Origin: Acinetobacter lwoffii
GTDB lineage: Bacteria; Pseudomonadota; Gammaproteobacteria; Pseudomonadales; Moraxellaceae
Reading direction: 5' to 3'
Assembly: GCF_024129355.1 (NCBI RefSeq)
Contig: NZ_JAMXXP010000018.1
Location: 1 to 56,702, forward strand
Length of the DNA stretch: 56,702 nt
Below the pieces are notes generated by a model, which made no database searches, was not told the DNA's origin, and was given only the letters and a program-made list of their open reading frames with translations. This document shows positions 17,789-26,354 of the stretch, in pieces; position 1 is the first letter of the stretch, and every line of letters begins with the position of its first letter. Position numbers and translations under genes: made by a program.

Positions 17789-18904
17789 TTAGATATTCAC
17801 CAATTGCGGTGTAGTCTTGATATGCTCCAGATAAGCACGAATACGGGTTACATATTGCACCGCTTGACGGTAACGACCATTATTGGCCTTATTCTGATCC
17901 AGATAGGCATATAAGTTCACCCAGTTATTCGGGTTCTTGCCTTGCGACTGAATGCGCTTTTGCAACTGATTCACTGCACCTGGACCCATATTATACGCTA
18001 CCAGTGCAAACCAGTTCCGATCTGGAAAAGGAATATGCTCATAGCGACTAAGCATTTGATCATAATACTTGGCACCACCCTGAATACTTTGAGCAGGATC
18101 GGTACGGTTACTCACGCCCATGGCTTTTGCTGTACTGTTGGTCAGCATCATCAAACCACGCACACCCGTCGGAGAAACTGAATTCGGTTTCAGATAAGAT
18201 TCCTGATAACCAATGGCCGCCAGTAAATGCCAATCCAGATCATACTGCTGCGCTGTCTGTTTAAAACTCGCTTCATAGATCGGCAGGCGATTGTTCAAAT
18301 CACGTTGAATGGTGGTCCAGGATTCCTCTTTCACCACATTCTGATTATAAAATGAAGCAAGCTGCTTGATGGCACCACTTTGTTTACCTTTGCAGACAAA
18401 AGCACTGGCCGTCTGGCTCAAAGGATCTGTAGCAGATTTAAATACTAGGTTTAAATTGGTATTCAAGCCATTACTCGACAGAATCGATTCATCGCCACAA
18501 GTGGCTGAGAATGACGTCAAACGCTTGTTTTCAATGGTGCGTATATCGGTAGTTGTCATAGCCAGATTGGCTTTACCCTGAGCAACCCATTGTAGTGCCG
18601 TATTATTATCAGGGACGATTTTAAAATCGAGCTTTACATTCAGATTGTTGGCATAGTTACGAACCAGATCATAACCGAAGCCATGTAGATGTTGTCCATC
18701 CTGGAATACGGTAGTCGGATTTTCAACCGCAACCACGGTCAACTTATTGCTATTGACCACATGATCAAACTGAAGTGTGGTCTTACTTGCATTGATACTG
18801 TGTAGGGGAATAAATGCAGTGCTCAGTACAAGTACTTTCAAAGGGAGAGAAGAAATTACAGATCTTAGGCAAAGCCTCGACCCAGTGGATGAACTACTGT
18901 GCAT
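17789..18904 (-). CDS. MltF-like lytic transglycosylase
   Basis: A 371-residue exported protein that fuses a solute-binding-like domain (SBP_bac_3, about residues 54-190) to a Slt/GH23 transglycosylase domain (about 210-330). This is the MltF architecture. The hydrophobic signal is at about 21-38. The catalytic Glu235 lies in IGYQESYLKPN, followed by GVRGLMMLTNSTA and VAYNMGPGAV. E. coli MltF is about 518 residues, and the regulatory domain here looks shortened. It has a GGAG ribosome-binding site six bases before the ATG. It likely acts in periplasmic murein turnover, with the SBP-like part sensing a muropeptide by analogy with MltF. Confidence 0.85.
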   Translation of the reverse strand: MHSSSSTGSRLCLRSVISSLPLKVLVLSTAFIPLHSINASKTTLQFDHVVNSNKLTVVAVENPTTVFQDGQHLHGFGYDLVRNYANNLNVKLDFKIVPDNNTALQWVAQGKANLAMTTTDIRTIENKRLTSFSATCGDESILSSNGLNTNLNLVFKSATDPLSQTASAFVCKGKQSGAIKQLASFYNQNVVKEESWTTIQRDLNNRLPIYEASFKQTAQQYDLDWHLLAAIGYQESYLKPNSVSPTGVRGLMMLTNSTAKAMGVSNRTDPAQSIQGGAKYYDQMLSRYEHIPFPDRNWFALVAYNMGPGAVNQLQKRIQSQGKNPNNWVNLYAYLDQNKANNGRYRQAVQYVTRIRAYLEHIKTTPQLVNI

Positions 18905-19266
18905 GTTGTCTCCGCTACAAGTAATTTATGCCCTAAAAATCACAGCCAATAAAGCCAGAAATTTTAACAGTTTGATAAATTCAATAAGGGTTGGGCAGTC
19001 ATGACGTCATTCAAAATGACAAGAGATTTAAAGATAATTATGTAGAAAAACTACATAGATTAAAAAGTAAGCATTTCCGGGAGTTGCTGGCATATTAATG
19101 ATCTGAAAAACGATTGTCAAATTTTGTACACAAATTATTTTTAAAAATAATTTTAAGATATTGAAATATAGGGTTAATTTTTTTGGAATTTTGTCATTGT
19201 GTTAAAATGGTAAATAAAATAAGCTGTTTGTAAGTTAAAACACTGAAAATATGATCAGCAAGACGT
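18905..19266. other. Intergenic region between MltF-like gene and greB
   Basis: These 362 bases are strongly AT-rich, especially 19080-19240, and must hold the divergent promoters of the two genes. No ORF, repeat or clear operator was found. A possible -10 lies near TTAAAAT at about 19201. Confidence 0.4.
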
Positions 19267-19761
19267 ATGAAATCCAACTTAATCACCCGTGCTGGACACG
19301 ATAAATTGGTGGCAGAACTTAAGAATCTCTGGCATGAAGAGCGCCCTGAAATTACCAAAAAAGTAAACTGGGCCGCTAGTCTCGGCGACCGTTCTGAAAA
19401 TGCAGACTACCAATATAACAAGCAAATTTTGCGTAAAATTGATCGACGGGTCAGGTATCTCGGCAAGCGCCTCGAAGAACTGAAAATCATCGATTTTTCC
19501 CCGGAGCAAGAGGGCAAGGTCTATTTTGGTGCCTGGGTGGACATTGAAAATGAAGAAGGTGAACAAAAAACTTTACGTATTGTCGGTGTAGATGAAATTT
19601 ATGATCATCATCCGCAGCATATTTCGATCAGTTCACCGATGGCACGCGCGTTATTAGGCAAGCAGGTCGATGATGAGGCCGAGGTATTGACCCCCTCCGG
19701 CAAGAAACTTTGGTTCATCAACTCAATTCGTTATGAAAAGCCAGAAAATTCAGCAGATTAA
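19267..19761 (+). CDS. greB: Transcription elongation factor GreB
   Basis: GreB enters the secondary channel of RNA polymerase and stimulates cleavage of backtracked transcripts. The 164-residue protein has the N-terminal coiled coil (about residues 1-75) with the acidic tip LGDRSENADYQYNK carrying the Asp and Glu that hold the catalytic metal, and the FKBP-like C-terminal domain (about 80-158). The basic, longer coiled coil and the RKIDRRVRYLGKRLE segment favour GreB over GreA. It starts at ATG with a weak ribosome-binding site. It is followed by two tRNA-Ser genes on the same strand. Confidence 0.95.
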   Translation: MKSNLITRAGHDKLVAELKNLWHEERPEITKKVNWAASLGDRSENADYQYNKQILRKIDRRVRYLGKRLEELKIIDFSPEQEGKVYFGAWVDIENEEGEQKTLRIVGVDEIYDHHPQHISISSPMARALLGKQVDDEAEVLTPSGKKLWFINSIRYEKPENSAD

Positions 19762-19849
19762 TGTAATTGATTTTATTTTGTGCAGTTGATGCAGTGAAAG
19801 CATAAAAATATTTGCCAAGCATGATTTTTGTTTATATCATGTCGGCCAT

Positions 19850-19939
19850 GGAAGCGTGGCAGAGCGGTTTAATGCACCGGTCTTGAAAACCGACGAGGGT
19901 GTGAGTCCTCCGTGAGTTCGAATCTCACCGCTTCCGCCA
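19850..19939 (+). tRNA. tRNA-Ser (anticodon UGA), copy 1
   Basis: A 90-base tRNA with encoded CCA. The acceptor arms GGAAGCG/CGCTTCC pair fully. The anticodon loop CTTGAAA gives UGA, reading UCA-type Ser codons. A long variable arm, typical of tRNA-Ser, and the T arm GTGAG-TTCGAAT-CTCAC are present. The first pair of the anticodon stem (27-43) is a C-A mismatch. It is identical to the copy at 20213. Confidence 0.97.
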
Positions 19940-19945
19940 AATTTT

Positions 19946-19976
19946 AAAAACCCAGTCAATTTGACTGGGTTTTTTT
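19946..19976 (+). terminator. Terminator after tRNA-Ser copy 1
   Basis: The stem AAAAACCCAGTC/GACTGGGTTTTT is followed by more T, seven bases after the tRNA CCA end. Confidence 0.9.
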
Positions 19977-20212
19977 ATGTCTGAATATTTTTTCAGTTGT
20001 TGATCCGCTTGATGCTGAATGTGATTATTTCTCTCATTATTCTCTACTGAGTTAAATACAACTCAAGATCATTTCAAGATTCAAATCTTTGAATGAAAAT
20101 GCCCAGGTTGGCTTTGATTTCGGATGATTTTTAGCTGAATAAGCCGCTTTTTATAGAAGTTTCGCTAAATTTTATTGCCAAAAATCTAATTTATTTATAT
20201 GATGGCGGCCAA

Positions 20213-20302
20213 GGAAGCGTGGCAGAGCGGTTTAATGCACCGGTCTTGAAAACCGACGAGGGTGTGAGTCCTCCGTGAGTTCGAATCTCACCGCTTCCGC
20301 CA
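20213..20302 (+). tRNA. tRNA-Ser (anticodon UGA), copy 2
   Basis: A 90-base tRNA identical to copy 1, including the C27-A43 mismatch and encoded CCA. It lies 363 bases downstream in the same orientation. The flanks differ apart from a short GGCCA stretch just upstream, and it has its own terminator, so the copies are separate units. Confidence 0.97.
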
Positions 20303-20310
20303 AATTTTTA

Positions 20311-20338
20311 AAACCCCAGTCGAAAGATTGGGGTTTTT
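20311..20338 (+). terminator. Terminator after tRNA-Ser copy 2
   Basis: An 11-bp stem (AAACCCCAGTC with GATTGGGGTTT, one G-T wobble) has a GAAA loop and a T-rich tail. Confidence 0.88.
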
Positions 20339-20482
20339 CTTTTTAGGCTGCAGATCTTGAATATTAAATTCTTCAGTCCTGAACTTAATTCATAAAATCT
20401 TGAAAAATGGACGTATCGGCCAAATATAGAGTCAGAGGCGTCAACGCGCTATTATACGCCCAAGCATCATATGGATCTCATT

Positions 20483-21550
20483 ATGAAAATTGTCGCAGAT
20501 GAAAATCTGGCATTTACCGATTATTTCTTTTCCGAATTTGGTGACATTCAACATTGTGCAGGGCGAACCTTAAGCGCAGATGATGTCAAAGATGCCGATA
20601 GCTTGCTGGTACGTTCAGTGACTCAGGTCAATGAAGTACTGCTACAGAATAGTTCGATCAAATTTGTGGGCAGTGCCACCATTGGTACAGATCATTTGGA
20701 TATTGCTGCATTAGAACAACATGGGATTCAGTGGAGTAATGCAGCCGGCTGTAATGCGCAAGCAGTGGCTGAATATGTCATTACCGCATTATTGCAGGTA
20801 CGTCCTGAATTACTCGATGCCAATACGACATTTACCCTGGGTATTGTCGGTTTGGGTAATGTCGGAACCCGACTGGCCTACATGGCGAAGCTCTTGGGCT
20901 GGCGCGTGATCGGTTGCGATCCTTTTGTGCAAAGAGAGCAGGTTGATCAAGTCGAATTTCATGAACTGCTGCAGCAGGCGGACGCCGTTTCAATTCATGT
21001 CCCTTTAACCAAAACAGGCATATATCCAACCTATCATTTATTTAATGCTACTGCGTTGGCAAAAATGCAGCCTGACGCGATCCTGATTAACTCAGCGCGT
21101 GGACCAGTGATTGAAGAAACTGCCTTAATTCAAGATATTAAAGCGACACAACGCCCCGTAATTTTGGATGTTTTTGAACACGAACCGCTGATTTCAGCAG
21201 AACTTCTGGATCTGGTGACTTTGGTGACTCCGCATATTGCCGGCTATAGCCTGGAAGGCAAGGCACGTGGTACCCAGATGATTTACGAAGCTTTTTGTCA
21301 AACTTTCGGTTTTGCAGCCAATAAACAGTTTGAATCCCAGCTGCCTATCTGTGAGCAGTTTTTTCAGGGGCAGGATTTAAAAATGGCATTGCAACAGCAT
21401 TTATCCCAAATTTATGACATTGCTCGTGATGATGCCAATCTACGTGCCTGTCTCAAAGAAGGCAAAATCGATCAGCAGGCATTTGATCATTTACGTAAAA
21501 CCTATCCGCTGCGTCGTGAGTGGGCAGCACATGGTGGGCCGAAGGCATGA
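20483..21550 (+). CDS. pdxB: Erythronate-4-phosphate dehydrogenase
   Basis: PdxB oxidises 4-phosphoerythronate to 2-oxo-3-hydroxy-4-phosphobutanoate in the DXP-dependent pathway to pyridoxal phosphate. The protein is about 355 residues from the ATG at 20483, which gives the usual opening MKIVADEN; an ATG 12 bases earlier is also in frame but less typical. The D-isomer 2-hydroxyacid dehydrogenase fold is seen: a Rossmann glycine motif (GIVGLGNVGTRLA) near residue 120, the catalytic Arg in NSARGPVIEE, Glu in VFEHEP and His in PHIAGYS. A C-terminal PdxB dimerisation domain follows (about 285-355). Its stop overlaps the epmA start (ATGA), so the two are co-translated. Confidence 0.95.
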   Translation: MKIVADENLAFTDYFFSEFGDIQHCAGRTLSADDVKDADSLLVRSVTQVNEVLLQNSSIKFVGSATIGTDHLDIAALEQHGIQWSNAAGCNAQAVAEYVITALLQVRPELLDANTTFTLGIVGLGNVGTRLAYMAKLLGWRVIGCDPFVQREQVDQVEFHELLQQADAVSIHVPLTKTGIYPTYHLFNATALAKMQPDAILINSARGPVIEETALIQDIKATQRPVILDVFEHEPLISAELLDLVTLVTPHIAGYSLEGKARGTQMIYEAFCQTFGFAANKQFESQLPICEQFFQGQDLKMALQQHLSQIYDIARDDANLRACLKEGKIDQQAFDHLRKTYPLRREWAAHGGPKA

Positions 21551-22521
21551 CGATGACGTATCAACCCACTTGTGACCTTCAAGCCATGCGTGCACGGGCG
21601 ACCTTATATCGTCAAATCCGTCAATTTTTCGCTGAGCGGGATGTATTAGAGGTGGAAACACCGATTTTGTCTCAAGCCGGTGTGACCGATGTGCATTTAG
21701 CCTCGGTACAGGCACAGCGCCATGTGCTGGGTAAACTGAATACGCATTATTTGCAGACCTCACCCGAATTTGCTATGAAGCGCTTATTGGCCAGTGGTAG
21801 TGGACCCATTTACCAAATCTGTAAGGTCTTCCGCAATGATGAGCATGGACGCAAGCACAATAGCGAATTCACCATGCTGGAATGGTATCGCCCGGGATTT
21901 AGCTTAAAAGATCTGATGTTTGAAGTATCGGATTTGCTGAATGTGACTTTGAAAGCACGTTTTGGCGAAATCCGTCCGACCATTCTAAGCTATAAACATG
22001 CTTTCATGGATCGTCTGGATCTCAATCCACTTCAAGCCACTTTACAGGAACTGAAAGATTGCTGCCGCCGCGTTGGACTCAATCTGGATTTAGGCGAGGA
22101 TCGTCTCGGTTATATCGACCTGTTATTTTCACATATGGTTGAACCTAGTCTGGGTTTTGATACTGCAGTATTCCTGACTGATTTCCCCCCTGAAATGGCA
22201 TCACTGGCCAAAACCCGAACCGATGAAGATGGTGAACTGGTCGCCGCACGTTTTGAATTGTATATCGAAGGTTTAGAATTGGCCAATGCCTATGATGAGC
22301 TGATTGATGCCGACGTATTGCGTTCGCGCTTTGAGGCGGATAATGCAGAACGGGCCAAGCTGGGCTTGCATGTCATGCCGATCGATAAATATCTATTGGC
22401 AGCTTTACCGAATATGCCGGAATGTTCTGGAATTGCCCTTGGAATTGACCGTTTGTTGATGATTGCAACCAATCAAATGAAACTGGAGCAAGTGATTACT
22501 TTTCCGGCAGATATTTCCTGA
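21547..22521 (+). CDS. epmA: EF-P lysine ligase EpmA
   Basis: EpmA (GenX/PoxA/YjeA) is a truncated class II lysyl-tRNA synthetase homologue that attaches beta-lysine to elongation factor P, relieving ribosome stalling at polyprolines. The protein has about 324 residues from the ATG at 21547, which overlaps the pdxB stop by ATGA; a second ATG lies six bases on. It lacks the N-terminal OB-fold of LysRS, as expected. Class II motif 2 (FRNDEHGRKHNSEFTMLEWYRPG) and motif 3 (GIALGIDRLLMIA) are visible. EpmB and EF-P genes are not in the window, and the link to pdxB looks like mere co-transcription. Confidence 0.95.
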   Translation: MTMTYQPTCDLQAMRARATLYRQIRQFFAERDVLEVETPILSQAGVTDVHLASVQAQRHVLGKLNTHYLQTSPEFAMKRLLASGSGPIYQICKVFRNDEHGRKHNSEFTMLEWYRPGFSLKDLMFEVSDLLNVTLKARFGEIRPTILSYKHAFMDRLDLNPLQATLQELKDCCRRVGLNLDLGEDRLGYIDLLFSHMVEPSLGFDTAVFLTDFPPEMASLAKTRTDEDGELVAARFELYIEGLELANAYDELIDADVLRSRFEADNAERAKLGLHVMPIDKYLLAALPNMPECSGIALGIDRLLMIATNQMKLEQVITFPADIS

Positions 22522-22577
22522 TGGTACTGATCCAATATTTCTTAATTCCTTTTGTGATAAAGAGAAATTAAGCTATT

Positions 22578-22603
22578 AAAAAAGCACCCGAGGGTGCTTT
22601 TTT
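22578..22603. terminator. Bidirectional terminator
   Basis: The stem AAGCACCC/GGGTGCTT with a short loop is flanked by A and T runs, between the convergent epmA and cca genes. Confidence 0.9.
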
Positions 22604-22604
22604 A

Positions 22605-23840
22605 TTATTCAATCGCTACGGTTTGTTGTGCTTTGAGTTCACCGAGTGCCTGAATCCGTCGTTCAATCAGCATTTCACCAATATCCGGACCCTGAATATC
22701 GGCAGGCAGGTCTTGTGCCTTGATGGCGCGTACGGTTTGCATGGCATCGAGGACATATTGTGCTTGTGGATAAGCACGATCTTCCAGACCTAGACGGCCA
22801 CGTGAATCACATTCACACGCCTGGACGAAAGCTTCGACACGTTCAGGGCGACGTAACACATCCAGACGTTGCAATAATCGCCATAAGGTTCCCGGCTTAA
22901 GATTGAAGGCCTGATGGCATTTCAGATGCTCTTTGCACACCGCCAAAGCCAGCTGCTTGGTATACGTCGGCACTTTTAAACGGTCACACAGTTCATTCAC
23001 TGGCTTGATGCCACGCTCTTCATGCATGATATGTCGCGGTAATTCTTCAACCGGCGTTAAAGCTTTTCCTAAGTCATGCACTAAAACGGCAAAACGTACA
23101 TCCAGGCTATAATTTTGACGACATGCCTGCTGCAAGGACATCATCGTGTGAATGCCGCAGTCAATTTCCGGATGATATTCAGGTCGTTGCGGAATGCCAT
23201 ATAAGGCGTCAATCTCAGGGAAGAGTACCTTTAAAGCACCACACTCGCGTAATACTTCAAAATACACATCAGCATGACGTTCGGATAATGCACGGGAAGT
23301 TTCTTTCCAGACGCGTTCCGGTGTCAAGGCATTTAATTCACCCGATTCAGTCAAGCGTTGCATTAACGCCAAAGTTTCATCGGCAATCACAAAGCCTGCA
23401 CTGGTATAACGGGCAGCAAAACGGGCAATGCGTAGCACGCGTAATGGATCTTCGACAAAAGCATCGGAAACATGACGTAGAGTCCGCTTTTCCAGATCCT
23501 GTTGACCACCATAAGGATCATAAACCTGGCCGGCATCATCCATGGCCATGGCATTAATGGTCAGATCGCGACGAATCAGATCCTGCTCTAGCGTAACGCT
23601 GGCATCGGTATGAAACTCAAAACCATGATAACCGGTGCCAGATTTACGTTCGGTACGCGCCAGTGCATATTCTTCTTTTGTTTGGGGATGTAGAAAAACA
23701 GGGAAATCTTTGCCTACGGGCTGATAGCCTAAGTCAAGCATTTGCGCGGGAGTTGCACCAACAACCACATAATCTTTTTCGTGATAGGGGTGTCCGAGCA
23801 AATGATCTCGAACTGCGCCGCCTACTAAATAAACTTGCAT
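22605..23840 (-). CDS. cca: Multifunctional CCA-adding tRNA nucleotidyltransferase
   Basis: This enzyme adds or repairs the 3' CCA of tRNAs without a template. The 411-residue protein has a class II nucleotidyltransferase head (about residues 1-140) with GGAVRD and the metal-binding EKDYVVVG. The RRDLTINAMA and RVLRIARFAARY helices follow, as does a C-terminal HD domain with HTMMSL and VLVHDLGK, typical of the gamma-proteobacterial form that also has phosphohydrolase activity. It starts at ATG. Its ribosome-binding site AGAGG lies inside the hairpin at 23844-23888, which may limit its translation. The tRNA genes in this window already encode CCA, so it would serve mainly in repair. Confidence 0.96.
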   Translation of the reverse strand: MQVYLVGGAVRDHLLGHPYHEKDYVVVGATPAQMLDLGYQPVGKDFPVFLHPQTKEEYALARTERKSGTGYHGFEFHTDASVTLEQDLIRRDLTINAMAMDDAGQVYDPYGGQQDLEKRTLRHVSDAFVEDPLRVLRIARFAARYTSAGFVIADETLALMQRLTESGELNALTPERVWKETSRALSERHADVYFEVLRECGALKVLFPEIDALYGIPQRPEYHPEIDCGIHTMMSLQQACRQNYSLDVRFAVLVHDLGKALTPVEELPRHIMHEERGIKPVNELCDRLKVPTYTKQLALAVCKEHLKCHQAFNLKPGTLWRLLQRLDVLRRPERVEAFVQACECDSRGRLGLEDRAYPQAQYVLDAMQTVRAIKAQDLPADIQGPDIGEMLIERRIQALGELKAQQTVAIE

Positions 23841-23843
23841 GAA

Positions 23844-23888
23844 AAAACCTCTATTCTTACAAGCATCATGCTACAGAATAGAGGTTTT
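23844..23888 (-). terminator. Hairpin ending maeB and covering the cca ribosome-binding site
   Basis: A perfect 14-bp inverted repeat (23844-23857 with 23875-23888, 17-base loop). Read on the minus strand it follows maeB and ends in six T directly before the cca ATG, so it fits an intrinsic terminator. Its 3' arm also contains AGAGG, the only good cca ribosome-binding site. Readthrough transcripts would thus have the site paired. Confidence 0.75.
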
Positions 23889-23934
23889 CTCAAGTTAAGA
23901 AACGAGGCTGATGCGTCGTTATCTTGTCATTGGC

Positions 23935-26214
23935 TTAAAGTGCATCTTGTTCCGCTTGCTGGATTTCTGCAACAGTCAGTGCAGTCATGTTGATGACACG
24001 GCGCGTGGTCGCAGTCGGCGTCAAAATGTGGACAGGTTTCGCAGCACCCAACAGAATTGGACCAATCGTTACGTTGTTGCCTGAAGTTGCCTTTAACAGG
24101 TTAAACGAGATATTGGCAGCATCCAGATTCGGCATGATCAGCAAGTTTGCAGAGCCTTTGAAACGTGAATTCGGGAATGCAAACTGACGAATGTTCTCAT
24201 CCAGTGCAGCATCACCGTGCATTTCACCTTCAACTTCCAGCTCAGGCGCGATTTCAGACAGGATGTCATACACCTTACGCATTTTTTGCGCGCTGGCATC
24301 ATGCTGGTCTGAACCGAAGCTTGAGTGAGAAAGCAGGGCAATACGTGGCGTCATACCAAAACGGCGAACTTCTTCAGCGGCTAGAATGGTCATTTCAGCC
24401 AGCTGTTCAGCTGTTGGATTGGTGTTGACATAGGTATCGGCAATGAACAAGTTACGGTCTTCAAGCATCAAGGCATTTAGGGTAAAGAAGGTGTTATGAC
24501 CATCTTTCTTGCCAATGATATTGCTGACGAAGTCCAGGTGAATGTCGTAGCTTGAATACGTACCACACAGCATACCGTCTGCCATACCATGTTTCACAAG
24601 CATCGCTGCGATCAGGGTAGAGCGGCGACGTGCTTCACGCTGTGCATATTCAGGTGTTACACCCTTACGCTGCATGATATTGTAGTAATCATCCGCAAAC
24701 ATTTCATAGTTGGGGTTCTTTTCCTGATCAACAATCGTGATATTCACGCCATCTTCAAGACGTAGACCCAATTTTTTGATGTTGGCTTCAATTACCGCTG
24801 GGCGACCCACCAGAATTGGAATTGCCAAACCATCATCTACCGCAATTTGAACTGCGCGAAGTACACGCAGGTCTTCACCTTCCGCATAAGCAATACGTTT
24901 AGGATCAGATTTGGCTTGTTCGAAAATCGGTTTCATCATGAATGCAGAGTTGTAGACAAACTCAGACAAACGTTGACGATAATGCGAGAAATCCGTGATT
25001 GGACGTGTTGCCACGCCAGAATCCATGGCTGCTTGTGCAACAGCAGGTGCGATTTCTAGAATCAAACGTTGATCCAGTGGTCCCGGAATCAGGTATTCAC
25101 GGCCAAATGATGCCGATTTTTCACCATAAGTCGCCGCATCAGCTTCAACGTGTGCCATACGCGCGATCGCGTGGACACAGGCAATTTTCATTTCTTCGTT
25201 AATGGTGGTTGCGCCAACGTCCAGCGCACCACGGAAGATGTACGGGAAGCACAGTGCGTTATTCACCTGGTTCGGATAGTCAGAACGACCAGTCGCCATG
25301 ATCACGTCATCACGAACTTCATGCGCATGTTCAGGCAGAATTTCTGGATCCGGGTTCGCCAAGGCAAAGATGATCGGATCTTCAGCCATGACCTTGACCA
25401 TTTCTTTGGTCAAAATGCCCGCAGCAGAAAGACCAAGGAACATGTCTGCACCTGAAATCACGTCACCAAGCTGAGTAGCTTCAATGTCTTGTACATAGGC
25501 TTTCTTAGATTCATCCAGGCCTTCGCGATGTGTAGTCAGCAGACCGCGTGAATCGGCAACGATGATGTTCTCTTTTTTAGCACCCAGAGCGCAAAGCAGA
25601 TTTAAACAAGACAGTGCAGCAGCACCCGCGCCTGAAGCCACGATCTTGATGTCTTCAATTTTTTTACCGTTGATTTGTAACGCGTTGAGGAGCGCAGAAC
25701 CGACAATAATCGAAGTACCGTGCTGATCATCATGGAATACTGGAATATTCATGCGTTCACGCAATTTTTGCTCGATATAGAAACACTCTGGCGCCTTGAT
25801 ATCTTCAAGGTTAATCCCGCCAAAAGTCGGTTCTAATGCAGCTACAATATCCACAATTTTGTCTGGATCATTTTCAGCAATTTCGATATCGAATACATCA
25901 ACGCCAGCGAATTTTTTGAATAATACGCCTTTACCTTCCATCACTGGTTTAGAAGCCAAAGGACCAATATTACCCAAGCCAAGCACGGCAGTACCGTTGG
26001 TCACTACAGCAACCAGGTTGCCACGAGCCGTATACAATGCAGCAGTTGAAGGATCGCGTTCAATCTCAAGACATGGTGCAGCTACGCCAGGCGAGTAAGC
26101 AAGGGCCAAGTCACGTTGGTTGACCAATTGTTTGCTTGGTGTAACGCTGATTTTCCCCGGGGTAGGAAACTCGTGATAGTAAAGGGCCTGTTGCTTTAAA
26201 GATTGTTCGTCCAT
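23935..26214 (-). CDS. maeB: NADP-dependent malic enzyme with phosphotransacetylase-like domain
   Basis: MaeB decarboxylates malate to pyruvate while making NADPH, important during growth on C4 acids, acetate or fatty acids. The protein has about 759 residues from the ATG at 26214, chosen because [24 protein letters not shown] is the usual opening and a GAGAGA site precedes it; an in-frame start 14 codons earlier is less likely. The malic domain (about residues 18-160) and NAD-binding domain (about 165-400, [13 protein letters not shown]) are followed by a PTA_PTB domain (about 430-750) that is regulatory rather than catalytic in E. coli MaeB. Together with aceA it feeds gluconeogenesis and NADPH supply. 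Confidence 0.95.
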   Translation of the reverse strand: MDEQSLKQQALYYHEFPTPGKISVTPSKQLVNQRDLALAYSPGVAAPCLEIERDPSTAALYTARGNLVAVVTNGTAVLGLGNIGPLASKPVMEGKGVLFKKFAGVDVFDIEIAENDPDKIVDIVAALEPTFGGINLEDIKAPECFYIEQKLRERMNIPVFHDDQHGTSIIVGSALLNALQINGKKIEDIKIVASGAGAAALSCLNLLCALGAKKENIIVADSRGLLTTHREGLDESKKAYVQDIEATQLGDVISGADMFLGLSAAGILTKEMVKVMAEDPIIFALANPDPEILPEHAHEVRDDVIMATGRSDYPNQVNNALCFPYIFRGALDVGATTINEEMKIACVHAIARMAHVEADAATYGEKSASFGREYLIPGPLDQRLILEIAPAVAQAAMDSGVATRPITDFSHYRQRLSEFVYNSAFMMKPIFEQAKSDPKRIAYAEGEDLRVLRAVQIAVDDGLAIPILVGRPAVIEANIKKLGLRLEDGVNITIVDQEKNPNYEMFADDYYNIMQRKGVTPEYAQREARRRSTLIAAMLVKHGMADGMLCGTYSSYDIHLDFVSNIIGKKDGHNTFFTLNALMLEDRNLFIADTYVNTNPTAEQLAEMTILAAEEVRRFGMTPRIALLSHSSFGSDQHDASAQKMRKVYDILSEIAPELEVEGEMHGDAALDENIRQFAFPNSRFKGSANLLIMPNLDAANISFNLLKATSGNNVTIGPILLGAAKPVHILTPTATTRRVINMTALTVAEIQQAEQDAL

Positions 26215-26354
26215 CAGTCTCTCGATCGTTGTAAAGATTACCCGGTCAGCGGGCAAAGAATTTATTTATGTTCCTGAATATACCATTTGTTAGCCAGTTC
26301 GGACAGACAAAGACGGCCGTTTTTCCAACAAACTTATTGTGGTGGGGTATGGAC

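Noticed and set aside
19850..20302. Integrated element bounded by tRNA direct repeats
   Set aside because: The two identical tRNA genes are only 363 bases apart, with a terminator and non-coding DNA between them and no integrase. This is a gene duplication.
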